Positions 19,262-26,685 of a DNA stretch of 64,000 nucleotides are shown here, in pieces. How positions within the stretch are numbered: position 1 is the stretch's first letter; the number at the start of each line of letters is the position of its first letter. The notes under the pieces are model-generated. The model made no database searches and had not been told where the DNA came from. It worked only from the letters and a program-made list of their open reading frames with translations. Source of the DNA: Liquorilactobacillus sucicola DSM 21376 = JCM 15457 (GTDB taxonomy: Bacteria > Bacillota > Bacilli > Lactobacillales > Lactobacillaceae); NCBI RefSeq assembly GCF_000612445.1, contig NZ_BALC01000002.1:372001-436000 (forward strand). The letters are read 5' to 3'. Made by a program: the position numbers and the translations under genes.

Positions 19262-19633
19262 TTATTTGACGATTACTTTGCCATGGAACATGTTCATCCC
19301 ACAGGCGTAGTCGAACTCACCTGCCTTAGTCGTGTCGATCTTGATAACATGATCCTGATTTTGTGGCAGAAACTCACTGATGCCGAAGTCAGGGAAGACA
19401 ACCTGCTCTAAGCAGCTCGATGGATCTTTGCGGTTGAAAGTGATTTTAGCTGGAACATTTTTTTTCAAGACGACGGTGCTGGGGGTGTAACCGCCATTTA
19501 CCACGACTTTCACATTCTGACTGTTGCCATCCCTTTCAGCAGTTACTTCTTTACTTTGATGTCTGCCGAAGAACCACCAGACAATAAACCCGATTGCTAA
19601 AACCGCGATTACTGCTATTAATAATTTATCCAT
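19262..19633 (-). CDS. Membrane-anchored cupredoxin-domain protein
   Basis: 123 residues. Residues 3-22 form a single hydrophobic anchor (LLIAVIAVLAIGFIVWWFF), then a linker and a cupredoxin domain from about residue 40. Likely ligands are Cys74 (SSCLEQVVFPDFG), Cys111, Met113/115 and His117 in CGMNMFHGK. The domain should face outside and bind copper next to the CopA exporter. It is the second gene of the copper operon, after copY. Function in detoxification or in metal hand-over is inferred from the operon. Confidence 0.85.
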   Translation of the reverse strand: MDKLLIAVIAVLAIGFIVWWFFGRHQSKEVTAERDGNSQNVKVVVNGGYTPSTVVLKKNVPAKITFNRKDPSSCLEQVVFPDFGISEFLPQNQDHVIKIDTTKAGEFDYACGMNMFHGKVIVK

Positions 19634-19667
19634 AAGCTTTGTTCCTTCTTTCTAAGTTTCAAATGTT

Positions 19668-20126
19668 TTAACAGCTTTTTTTATGCATAGTGCAATCTTC
19701 ATCAGTTGGAAGACAGTCGCAGTTGATTGAAACAGGAGCAGTTTTCAATTTTTCACTTAACAGTAATTGCATACGCTCAATATCAGCACGACTAAGAGTT
19801 AAGTCAGACAAAAGATTTATGATAACGCCGCCTTTTTTCATATTGCAAAGATGGTCAAAAAGTTCAGAAGCAACCTTATTCATGGCATCTGATTCAGTTA
19901 CAGTTGGACGATAAAAAAAACGACGGCCATCCTTAATTGTCTGCAGCATTTTTTTATCGACCAAGCGGCCGAGCAGAGTTTTGATTGTTGATTCCGACCA
20001 CTCACGCTTTAATTGCATTAAGCGAATGACTTCTGTGCTGCTGGCGCCTTGCTTAGTCCAGATTATGCGCATCACTTCCCACTCAGAAGGTGACATTAGA
20101 GTTGCATTGCCCTTTTCCAAATTCAC
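19668..20126 (-). CDS. copY: CopY-family copper-responsive repressor
   Basis: 152 residues. The N-terminal winged helix of the BlaI/MecI/CopY family is clear (MSPSEWEVMRIIW, STEVIRLMQ, STIKTLLGRLVDKKML). The C-terminus holds the metal site as CDC, then Cys at the end of PTDEDC and a final Cys, a variant of the CxCxxxxCxC motif of CopY, with an extra His between. It should release DNA when copper is bound and so open the operon it heads. Three cop-box-like palindromes overlap its promoter, supporting autoregulation. Confidence 0.9.
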   Translation of the reverse strand: MNLEKGNATLMSPSEWEVMRIIWTKQGASSTEVIRLMQLKREWSESTIKTLLGRLVDKKMLQTIKDGRRFFYRPTVTESDAMNKVASELFDHLCNMKKGGVIINLLSDLTLSRADIERMQLLLSEKLKTAPVSINCDCLPTDEDCTMHKKSC

Positions 20127-20141
20127 ACGCCCCCTTTCGTT

Positions 20142-20192
20142 TACACTTGTAATCTACACTTATAGTGTAGCGTTTTTGTCTACAATTGTCAA
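20142..20192 (-). promoter_or_regulatory. cop promoter with three cop-box-like operators
   Basis: Minus-strand TTGACA (plus 20187-20192), 17-base spacer and TACACT form the promoter. Overlapping it are TACACTTGTA (20142-20151, exact TACANNTGTA cop box), the palindrome CTACACTTATAGTGTAG (20154-20170) and TACAATTGTC (20181-20190, one mismatch). Confidence 0.85.
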
Positions 20193-20290
20193 CGTAAAGG
20201 GGAACTAGTACTATAAGAGAAGAATTATGTTGTGGGAAGAGGAGAAATATGGAATAATCAAAAAATAGCATAATTGTTGGGGGAGAAAAA

Positions 20291-20713
20291 ATGATAATAA
20301 AAAGGCACTTTTTATTGGTGATTTTATTGGCAGGAATATTCTGTTTACTAAACGACAGCCATGTTGAAGCAGCAAAAAAATATGCACATAAGAGTGATTA
20401 TGCCGTTGTGTATGATGCACATAACAAGAAGGTTGCAACTATCACTACGAAGAAGAACATCGAATATTTATCTGATTTAGTCGGTGATCTTAGTGGGGAT
20501 GAGAAGGGCATCAACCGCAAAGCTCCAGAGGACGCAAAGATCAGCTATTGGTATGAGTTAAGGCAGGTCAAACCAAAATATAAAATCAAGCTGTATGTTT
20601 ATTCGAATACTAAGTATGTCAAAATAAAAAATCTTCCGCTTATCGAACATGGCACGTGGAAGATCAAGCAAAGTGATTTCGACAAACTCAATAAACCAAC
20701 AAGCTTTGATTGA
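20291..20713 (+). CDS. Secreted hypothetical protein
   Basis: 140 residues with a classical signal peptide: KRH start, hydrophobic LLVILLAGIFCLL, and a likely cleavage near HVEAA. The mature part is basic and rich in Lys and Tyr with no Cys and no recognisable domain. The beta-rich look (KIKLYVYSNTKYVKI) and an end of KQSDFDKLNK suggest a small secreted or wall-associated protein. RBS GGGGGAGAAAAA precedes the ATG. It appears monocistronic with its own terminator. Confidence 0.7.
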   Translation: MIIKRHFLLVILLAGIFCLLNDSHVEAAKKYAHKSDYAVVYDAHNKKVATITTKKNIEYLSDLVGDLSGDEKGINRKAPEDAKISYWYELRQVKPKYKIKLYVYSNTKYVKIKNLPLIEHGTWKIKQSDFDKLNKPTSFD

Positions 20714-20790
20714 ATAGTAAAAATAACCATAATATTGAATGTACGAGTAATGAATATAGCTTGCCTTGTAAAATAAGGTTAGACAGAATA

Positions 20791-20833
20791 GGGGGTGATC
20801 AAAAGTAAAATCTTGATCACTCCCTTATTTTTA
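20791..20833 (+). terminator. Terminator after the secreted hypothetical gene
   Basis: GGGGGTGATCAA pairs with TTGATCACTCCC across an 11-base loop, followed by TTATTTTT. Confidence 0.85.
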
Positions 20834-20853
20834 AAGTTGCACATGTGCAGATT

Positions 20854-21020
20854 GGGGCTGGGTCGAAAGTTAAATTTCAACTTGGCTCCTCTATTATTTC
20901 GTATGAACTCGTTCTGCAAGTCGCAAATCTCCGTTTAATTCAAATTACTCACGGCAAAGTACTTGCTATGTTCCATATTCGTGTTAATTACTTAAGTATT
21001 ATCGACTTTGTACAGCCTTA
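20854..21020 (+). repeat. Dispersed hairpin-tail repeat, copy C (long form)
   Basis: Hairpin half GGGGCTGGGTCGAAAGTTAA, TTTCGTATGAACTCGTTCTG tail, then a long module with CTCCGTTTAA, an imperfect stem around ACTTGCTATG, and GACTTTGTACAGCCTTAA. The same long module occurs in copy I at 41341. Together with the terminator this fills the 20714-21060 gap. Confidence 0.7.
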
Positions 21021-21060
21021 AGAAAACACATTAATTTGTTTAACGACTTGTATTTTTAAA

Positions 21061-21927
21061 TTAATTTAGAGAATAACGTTTAAAAATTTTTATTAAGACC
21101 AATAAACCGATTGGAACAACTGAGTATAGTCCGACAAGCCCACCTACTTGGTAGATTTGCTGCACATGCCAGCTTTGACCTGCTAAATCAGTTGTTTTTT
21201 GCGAAAATGGTGTGTTCAATGCTTTCAACAATAATAAAATTACCCATGAGTAATAAACTAGGACCATTTGAATCCAATAACTACGGTTTTCGATGATTTT
21301 GGAAGACTTTTCTTTTTGGAAATACTTGATATAAACAGAGAATATAAAAAGAATTGAAAAGACGCATAGGAACCAGCCTAGGTAATTAGTAAATGGTACT
21401 CCGAAGTAAGCACCACCATCTTTCCACCGCCAAGCATGACTTACAGTTGAGCTCCAAGGATCAATTACCATATCCCACATAACCATTATGAAAGAAGCAA
21501 CAAGTGGTTGAACAACTAGAGCATGCTTGCCACCGCTGTGATGGTCAATGAGCGGTTCGCTTAGATTCCAAGCAATAAACGCCATTTGAAAATAGGCGAT
21601 ATTAATAAACAAGGGTGTATATATTAATTTTGGACCCAAAGCAGACGTATAGTAATAATGTCCAAAAGGGAAACCAGTTGCAATACTGAGGTTTTCATAA
21701 AAGTTTCCAAATACAAAGGCGATAGCCACGAAGAGAAGAATTCCTCGCCAACCATAGCGCCGTTTTCCTTGAAGCAGGGCAAAGATGACTGCTAGTAATG
21801 TTAATAAGGATGCGCCGCTTGTGGCGAGAACGCCTTTAGTACTGCTTCCCGTAATGATGGCACTAATTAAAATTAGAATTACTAACAACCACGTACTTGA
21901 GAGATACTTGTGTTGAGACTGGATCAT
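21061..21927 (-). CDS. Carotenoid biosynthesis-type membrane protein (DUF422/CruF family)
   Basis: 288 residues with about seven to eight membrane helices. The DUF422 signature is visible: ENLSIATGFPFGHYYYT, LGPKLIYTPLF, a WDMVIDPWSSTVSHAWRW block and GAYFGVPFTNYLGWFL. In actinobacteria the family includes carotenoid 1',2'-hydratase (CruF), but lactobacillar members are uncharacterised and no carotenoid gene is nearby. It is divergent from a TetR-type regulator, with two operator-like repeats between, so it is probably induced by a small ligand or membrane stress. Confidence 0.85.
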   Translation of the reverse strand: MIQSQHKYLSSTWLLVILILISAIITGSSTKGVLATSGASLLTLLAVIFALLQGKRRYGWRGILLFVAIAFVFGNFYENLSIATGFPFGHYYYTSALGPKLIYTPLFINIAYFQMAFIAWNLSEPLIDHHSGGKHALVVQPLVASFIMVMWDMVIDPWSSTVSHAWRWKDGGAYFGVPFTNYLGWFLCVFSILFIFSVYIKYFQKEKSSKIIENRSYWIQMVLVYYSWVILLLLKALNTPFSQKTTDLAGQSWHVQQIYQVGGLVGLYSVVPIGLLVLIKIFKRYSLN

Positions 21928-21978
21928 GAGATCAACCTTCCTTTTGCTTGTAGTTTATATATGCTAAACTAATTTCAA

Positions 21979-22010
21979 GTTACATATGACTATTATGTTA
22001 CATATGTAAC
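21979..22010. promoter_or_regulatory. Tandem operator-like repeats between the DUF422 and TetR genes
   Basis: GTTACATATGTAAC (21997-22010) is a perfect 14-bp palindrome. GTTACATATGAC (21979-21990) repeats its left part exactly 18 bases upstream. The placement between divergent genes suggests binding sites for the TetR-type protein at 22095. Confidence 0.7.
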
Positions 22011-22094
22011 TCTTCGATAGAGAATACATGCTTTACCTACTATCGTCAACGGCAATACTGCAACAATGGACAAATGGAAGGGAGATGTCGCATC

Positions 22095-22685
22095 TTGCTG
22101 TCTGATAAGTTAAACCCACAGGTTCGTCGTACTCACGAGTGGACCTTTGAAGCACTTATGCTCCTATTGCAAGAAAAAGAATTTGATAAGATCACTATCA
22201 AGGAAATAACTAATAAAGCTGGGATCGCACGGCAGACTTTTTATCGTAATTACAGTGATAAGAATGATATTGTACAAAAATATATTGATATTATTTTCAT
22301 GGATTTTGTGAAACAGCTTGATGGAAAAACCAAATCGCTAGACATGTGTTTATGTTATTTTAAGACGCTGAAAAATTATCAGCACTCGCTTATTGAGTTG
22401 ACACAGTTTTATGATTCAGAAGTAATCTATAAAACTTTCAGCAAATATTTAGATGTTTTTATAGGTTTCTTGAAGCAAAAAGAATGTGCTGCAAAAGAGC
22501 AGCAACAACCAGACTATCTAAAAAGGTATCAGATTATGTATCAGGTCGGAGGAGCTATTTTTATAACTGCTGAATGGGTCAAGGAAAAAATGGAGGTATC
22601 TGTTGATAAGATGGCTAGTACATTGGAGGTCATCAGTAGTTCGAATTACTTCTATGATGCAGAAAATAACTTTAATCTTCCATAA
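22095..22685 (+). CDS. TetR/AcrR-family transcriptional regulator
   Basis: About 197 residues. HTH region: FDKITIKEITNKAGIARQTF then YRNYSDKNDIV, a typical TetR DNA-binding domain. The C-terminal part resembles the TetR_C domain of lactobacillar regulators. TTG 22095 is preferred because AAGGGAG lies 10 bases upstream; ATG 22074 would have no ribosome site. Divergent from the DUF422 gene, whose expression it presumably controls through the palindromes at 21979-22010. The stop lies directly before a repeated RNA element. Confidence 0.83.
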   Translation: MLSDKLNPQVRRTHEWTFEALMLLLQEKEFDKITIKEITNKAGIARQTFYRNYSDKNDIVQKYIDIIFMDFVKQLDGKTKSLDMCLCYFKTLKNYQHSLIELTQFYDSEVIYKTFSKYLDVFIGFLKQKECAAKEQQQPDYLKRYQIMYQVGGAIFITAEWVKEKMEVSVDKMASTLEVISSSNYFYDAENNFNLP

Positions 22686-22695
22686 GTGTAATCGC

Positions 22696-22723
22696 TTGCA
22701 TTTTAGTGAAGATACTATATAAT
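22696..22723 (+). promoter_or_regulatory. Promoter of structured RNA copy 1
   Basis: TTGCAT (22696-22701), 16-base spacer, perfect TATAAT (22718-22723). It lies inside the duplicated unit and is identical in copy 2. Confidence 0.8.
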
Positions 22724-22729
22724 ACAGAG

Positions 22730-22994
22730 TGTAAGGGGTTATAGCAAACGCTATAATCGAAAGCTTGACATCATGCTTGCATGGTAGTTAGGCAAAAGAA
22801 GCTGTCGCAGGGCAGTTAGAAAAGAGGTTAGAGTTTGGCTATCCCTTATGCAACAGCAGTCCAGCGAGATAATTAATAAAATTGATGATGATTTTGAAGA
22901 GATTTAAGGTTGTTAAAGATTGAGTTAGTTAGATCGGAAGAGAAAAAGGAAAGTGTGAAGAGCTTAAACTTTATCTTGCTGGACTGTTTTTTTG
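22730..22994 (+). ncRNA. Putative novel structured non-coding RNA, copy 1
   Basis: Predicted transcript of about 265 nt. Hairpins visible from the 5' end: TTATAGC/GCTATAA with an AAAC loop, CATGC/GCATG, and CTGTC/GGCAG closing a four-base loop. A 16-bp stem then joins CAGTCCAGCGAGATAA (22857-22872) to TTATCTTGCTGGACTG (22971-22986) over 98 nt, followed directly by T7. Substitutions between copies fall in the tetraloop (GCAG versus GCGA) and at a possible pair (G/C versus A/T at 22838/22851). No ORF with a ribosome site is seen. It is not an RNA class I recognise. Confidence 0.65.
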
Positions 22995-23242
22995 TGTGCA
23001 GATTCGATGTTAAAATAATCAAGGGGAACTGCGTAGAATAAGTTGGTATAGAGCCCTTTTAATAACACACTACCAACATAGCTTTCATAGCTTTTTATGT
23101 GCTGCCTTTTGTCCTTTTCTCCCACCGCGTAGTTTACTAATAGACCACTTGCGAAAGCCTTCACCTCCATCTAACTTCGCTCGTTATTCAACTATTCATT
23201 ATTTATTTGATATTTAGAAATAATGACAAGAAGTAAATTCAT

Positions 23243-23306
23243 GGGAGCTAGTTTAAAAGTTAATTTTTAAACTAGCTCTTTTGTTATTCTGTATAGATGT
23301 GTTTTC
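23243..23306 (+). repeat. Dispersed hairpin-tail repeat, copy D
   Basis: GAGCTAGTTTAAAAGTTAA pairs with its complement ending AAACTAGCTC, followed by TTATTCTGTATAGATGTGTTTTC. It lies before the 3' end of the DUF3278-type gene. The remainder of the 22997-23322 gap shows only an unconvincing minus-strand frame. Confidence 0.75.
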
Positions 23307-23322
23307 ATTTATAAAAATGAAT

Positions 23323-23841
23323 TCATTTTTTGAGTCTTGACCTAAAAAGAAGGTACATGATAAATCCGAAAGATAGTCCTTCAACTGCGGTTAAACCAAT
23401 GTTACTTAACGAGGTTAGGGCTGTTAAAAAGTTTCCATTGCCAGTGACTAAGTTATCCAAAGCATCCAAAAAAAGCATCGCCACTCCAAAGTACACACCT
23501 AAAATTATGCTTTTTATTGCATATTTCTTTTTCATCTTGGGATAGTCTGTTTTGTCGGCATCAACGATAGTTAACTTTTTTTGTCTTAAGAACAAGCTGC
23601 TCAAAAGCATGGCTGCAAAAAAGATAACCATATTGCCGATGATTAGGAAATTAAAAGCCGTTTGTAAATTCTGAGCATACAGTATCAAAGCGATAAAACT
23701 TGAGATCAAGAGGTACCAGCAGAGGATAATAAAGCCTATATTACCGAACTTATTGAGTTGTGATTTTTTATATTCATCTAAAACTCCGTCTATTCCGTAA
23801 AAATATTTTAATAACTTATTAATGATTTTTTCTTTACTCAT
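23323..23841 (-). CDS. DUF3278-like membrane protein
   Basis: 172 residues with four hydrophobic segments (about residues 33-55, 62-84, 108-128 and 145-166). The N-terminus LLKYFYGIDGVLDEYKKSQL resembles DUF3278 proteins of lactobacilli, which occur next to a short XRE regulator. The gene overlaps the end of that regulator, so the two are translated together. Function is unknown; the pair behaves like a sensor/regulator or immunity-type module in other lactobacilli only by annotation. Confidence 0.7.
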   Translation of the reverse strand: MSKEKIINKLLKYFYGIDGVLDEYKKSQLNKFGNIGFIILCWYLLISSFIALILYAQNLQTAFNFLIIGNMVIFFAAMLLSSLFLRQKKLTIVDADKTDYPKMKKKYAIKSIILGVYFGVAMLFLDALDNLVTGNGNFLTALTSLSNIGLTAVEGLSFGFIMYLLFRSRLKK

Positions 23842-24034
23842 TATCTGATTCCTCCCAAAAAAGTGTATTCAAGTCAGTATTCAGTATTTTGGCAATTTTT
23901 ATACATAATGCAAGTGATGGATTGTATTTATTGTTTTCAATTAAACCAATAGTTTGGCGTGCCACGCCGACTTTTTTAGCAAGCTCAAGTTGTGATAGTC
24001 CTGTTGCTATGCGATAATTTTTAACTTTGTTCAT
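23834..24034 (-). CDS. Short XRE-family regulator (Cro/cI-like)
   Basis: 66 residues from the ATG at 24034, which has AGAAAGGA upstream; an upstream in-frame ATG lacks a ribosome site. It is almost entirely an HTH_3 domain: KNYRIATGLSQLELAKKVGV, ARQTIGLIENNKYNPS, LALCIKIAKILNTDLNTLFW. It resembles YozG/YgzD-type one-domain regulators. It overlaps the start of the DUF3278-like gene. Confidence 0.88.
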   Translation of the reverse strand: MNKVKNYRIATGLSQLELAKKVGVARQTIGLIENNKYNPSLALCIKIAKILNTDLNTLFWEESDNE

Positions 24035-24074
24035 GAGCAGTCCTTTCTCAATGTTAGATATATATGACATATTC

Positions 24075-24103
24075 AAAATATCATTGCCTTTTTTGTTTGT
24101 CAA
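24075..24103 (-). promoter_or_regulatory. Promoter of the XRE/DUF3278 pair
   Basis: Minus-strand TTGACA (plus 24098-24103), 17-base spacer, TATTTT (plus 24075-24080). ATATATAT tracts on both sides could be operator elements. The rest of the 24104-24330 gap shows nothing clear. Confidence 0.65.
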
Positions 24104-24330
24104 ATATATATTGCATCGTGAAGAATACTACTTTAATGAAGGTGAATTAAAAGGTACTTAGTTTGCTTGTTTCGGATGAACTTGTTCACAAAAGCCCAAA
24201 ATTTTCACTTAACTTTGAAAGTTGTGCATAGCAGAGAACTTATTATGGTTGCACTGTGTGTTGGCATTAAAAGATTCCTTACTCTATTTGGGTGTTGCCG
24301 CACCATCATAGTTGCTAATCTCTTAAAAAA

Positions 24331-24342
24331 GAACACACGTTC
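24331..24342 (+). promoter_or_regulatory. LexA (SOS) box
   Basis: GAACACACGTTC, matching the Firmicutes LexA consensus CGAACRNRYGTTYG in its GAAC/GTTC core, lies 46 bases before the Y-family polymerase start. Confidence 0.85.
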
Positions 24343-24388
24343 GATATTTTGTGTTAATATATAGACAAAACTTGCGGAAGTGATAATT

Positions 24389-25690
24389 ATGTTTATAGAT
24401 GATGAGCCGCGCGGTGTTTTCTTTTTAATCGACAACAAGTCATTTTATGCCAGCTGTGAGGCGATTCAGCGCGGCTATAACCCGCTCAAAGTTCCATTAG
24501 TGGTACTCAGCGAGGCCCGAAATACGAATGGCGGTCTTATCTTAGCGACTTCGCCAGAAGCTAAGCGTCTGTTTCATCTCACGGCTAATGTTTCCCGCAA
24601 ACGTGATTTGCCGCGTGATCCACGCTTGCAAGTAGTGCCGCCACGGATGAATCTATACATTCAACGTAATGTTCAAATCAATAATATCTTTACCCGTTTT
24701 GCCGCGGAAGATGATGTCTGGCCATATTCTATTGACGAGAGCATTCTTGATATGACGCATTCTTGGCGATTATTTGGCAATTCACCGCGTGAAGTTGCAC
24801 GTTTGATTCAAAAAACGGTGCGGCAAGAGCTGGGCTTGTATACGACCGTGGGGATCGGTGACAATCCAGTACAAGCAAAGATTGCATTGGATGTTTATGC
24901 TAAACACATGCACGATCTGATAGATGAAATCCATTACGAAACGATCTCTGAAAAGATTTGGACGATCAATGAGCTGACGGAAGTCTGGGGGATCGGCAAA
25001 CGTACTGCCAAACACCTCAGACGTCTTAAGATTCATAACATGTATGAACTTGCCCATACCAATCCATACTTATTGAAACAGAAAATGGGTGTCATTGGGA
25101 CACAGTTGTTTGCGACTGCGTGGGGTGTCGATCGTTCACGTTTGAGTTACAAACCGATTACCAAGTCTGCTAGCATCGGTAATTCACAGGTGCTGCCGCG
25201 TGATTATCAAAAGCAGATTGAGATTGAAACAGTAATCAAGGAAATCGGCGAGCAAGTCGCTGCACGGCTCAGACACCATAATAAGTTGACTAAGTGTTTA
25301 TCTCTAGATATCGGCTTTTCGTACGCAGCTACAGATGAAGACGGACGTGACGGCTTTCACCATGCGTTAAGCATCGATCCAACCAATAATGATCACGAAA
25401 TCACCAGACAACTTCTTTTTTTGTTTAGAAAGAACTGGGAAGGGCAAGCAGTTAGAAATATTGCGGTGTACAGCAGCAGATTAATTGCCAATACAGGGCA
25501 ACAACTTGACTTGTTTTCAAGCTTGGATCGTCAAGCCAAAAACGAGAAGCTAAGTTATGTGATTGACGAAATACACAAACGTTTTGGCTTTACAAAACTT
25601 GTTTACGCAACGAGTCTGACAAAAGGTGGGACAGCTATTGAGCGGGCAAAATTAGTAGGTGGACATAATGGAGGAAACAGTTATGAGTAA
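24389..25690 (+). CDS. Y-family DNA polymerase (UmuC/UvrX type)
   Basis: 433 residues from ATG 24389, with GCGGAAG 8 bases upstream. Catalytic blocks are intact: FLIDNKSFYASCEA (metal-binding Asp and steric-gate region) and YSIDESILDM (Asp-Glu). A helix-hairpin-helix is present at EVWGIGKRTAKHLRRL. Near residue 371 is QQLDLF, a beta-clamp-binding motif. It is an error-prone translesion polymerase of the UmuC-like group found on chromosomes, phages and plasmids of Firmicutes. A LexA box lies upstream, and two small genes follow in one unit. Confidence 0.92.
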   Translation: MFIDDEPRGVFFLIDNKSFYASCEAIQRGYNPLKVPLVVLSEARNTNGGLILATSPEAKRLFHLTANVSRKRDLPRDPRLQVVPPRMNLYIQRNVQINNIFTRFAAEDDVWPYSIDESILDMTHSWRLFGNSPREVARLIQKTVRQELGLYTTVGIGDNPVQAKIALDVYAKHMHDLIDEIHYETISEKIWTINELTEVWGIGKRTAKHLRRLKIHNMYELAHTNPYLLKQKMGVIGTQLFATAWGVDRSRLSYKPITKSASIGNSQVLPRDYQKQIEIETVIKEIGEQVAARLRHHNKLTKCLSLDIGFSYAATDEDGRDGFHHALSIDPTNNDHEITRQLLFLFRKNWEGQAVRNIAVYSSRLIANTGQQLDLFSSLDRQAKNEKLSYVIDEIHKRFGFTKLVYATSLTKGGTAIERAKLVGGHNGGNSYE

Positions 25691-26003
25691 AGATTTGGAA
25701 GTTATTTATAGCCGTACTGAATTGTTGTTCAAGCGAATCAGCCGCACACAGTACTGGATCCAAGTTGCTAACGATCCCTATGATCGCAGTTATAATTTCT
25801 TCTTCAACAGTCAGCGCAAGGGCGAACGGTTAAAGTCGGTTCCCTTGCATAGGGTCGATAATTACGACCTTAAATATTTGGAGCAGCTTATCGCAGAATT
25901 GAGGAAGAAAACCAGTCTAACTATTAGATTTATTGGGTTTACTACTCTGAGGTGGCCTAAAACACAAAAATTGATTCAATGGAAGCGTGATAAGCTTGAA
26001 TAA
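25683..26003 (+). CDS. Hypothetical protein between the polymerase and YolD-like genes
   Basis: 106 residues from ATG 25683, which has GGAGGAAA at 25670-25677; it overlaps the polymerase end by 8 bases, implying translational coupling. The protein is basic and aromatic-rich (RTQYWIQVANDPYDRSYNFF, FTTLRWPKTQKLIQWKRDK) with no membrane segment. I do not recognise a domain. Its place in a LexA-controlled operon suggests an accessory role in translesion synthesis. Confidence 0.7.
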   Translation: MSKDLEVIYSRTELLFKRISRTQYWIQVANDPYDRSYNFFFNSQRKGERLKSVPLHRVDNYDLKYLEQLIAELRKKTSLTIRFIGFTTLRWPKTQKLIQWKRDKLE

Positions 26004-26016
26004 TAAGGACTTTGAC

Positions 26017-26367
26017 ATGAAAATAGTTGATAATTTTTTTAAAAATGATTACTACGACCGTGGAATGGTCAAGTGGCAAGGATTCTATTTATCGGATCAC
26101 ACGGCCGCTTTGAATAAGGAGGATGCTGCTCTCAAACAGAAGTTCCAATATAGGCCGCAGCAAACATTAGAAACGATCACGACTATTCTAGCGGCTGCTT
26201 ATAGCAGGCAGCATGAAGTTACGATTCAACTGAATCAGTTGGACTGCAACCATATAAATACGCCGGTCATAACCACACTTATTCATGGCTACAATGCTAA
26301 TGATATCGTGATTGATTTCAAAAAGTTCATTCAGATCGATGATATCCGTAATATTGAGTTTACTTAG
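26017..26367 (+). CDS. YolD-like protein
   Basis: 116 residues from ATG 26017 (TAAGGAC 6 bases upstream). The YolD signature is visible near the start: YYDRGMVKWQGFYLSDHTAAL. YolD proteins are small partners encoded with UvrX-type Y-family polymerases in bacilli, and the link here is the same: third gene of the SOS operon. The biochemical role is not known; UmuD-like function has been suggested for the family. Confidence 0.85.
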   Translation: MKIVDNFFKNDYYDRGMVKWQGFYLSDHTAALNKEDAALKQKFQYRPQQTLETITTILAAAYSRQHEVTIQLNQLDCNHINTPVITTLIHGYNANDIVIDFKKFIQIDDIRNIEFT

Positions 26368-26374
26368 AAGATGG

Positions 26375-26440
26375 TGTGTGTCAATAAGCATTAGTTTTTG
26401 AGCATTGACTGCAGATTATGAACATGATCTGATTCTGACT
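26375..26440 (+). repeat. Partial copy of the palindromic element found at 30097
   Basis: GTGTGTCAATAAGC, TTTTTGAGCATTGACTGCAG and ATTATGAACATGAT match one arm and loop of the 116-bp palindromic element at 30097-30212. Confidence 0.55.
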
Positions 26441-26459
26441 AGGGGTAATCTTGCGGTCA

Positions 26460-26506
26460 AATGAAAAACTAGCTCAAAATTTAATTTTTGGTCCAACCTG
26501 CTGAAT
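26460..26506 (-). repeat. Dispersed hairpin-tail repeat, copy E (degenerate)
   Basis: AGCTCAAAATTTAATTTTTGG with flanking remnants of the hairpin, lacking the tail. The remaining 26507-26685 is AT-rich and holds a TATAGTATAAAT stretch that may include the asd promoter. Confidence 0.4.
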
Positions 26507-26685
26507 CCTGGCAAATAAATTTAGACTAATAAATGAATTATCAGAATTATAATTGGATATTTTTCCTTTTTAAGATGCTTTTCTGCTAAAATTGAATTAA
26601 TATAGTATAAATACGAATATGCCCTTGATTTTTGGACGTATTTTTAATACAACTTAATTAATGCAAAAAAAGCGAGGTCAAAAAG

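Larger units (their letters stand above)
22684..22996 (+). repeat. 313-bp duplicated element, copy 1
   Basis: The same 313 bases recur at 30640-30952 with six substitutions and no indels. Flanks are unrelated. There is no long open frame, target-site duplication or terminal inverted repeat. The unit comprises a promoter, a structured RNA and a terminator (see the ncRNA entry). Confidence 0.9.

Noticed and set aside
22929-22941. AGATCGGAAGAG, the same as the start of a common sequencing adapter
   Set aside because: It occurs at the same place in both 313-bp copies and is followed by different bases from the adapter, so it is native sequence.
22964-23170. Minus-strand 68-codon frame
   Set aside because: It runs into the terminator of the structured RNA, has no usable ribosome site and no recognisable domain.
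24167-24364. Plus-strand 65-codon frame before the LexA box
   Set aside because: No ribosome site, composition unlike a protein, and it overlaps the SOS promoter region.
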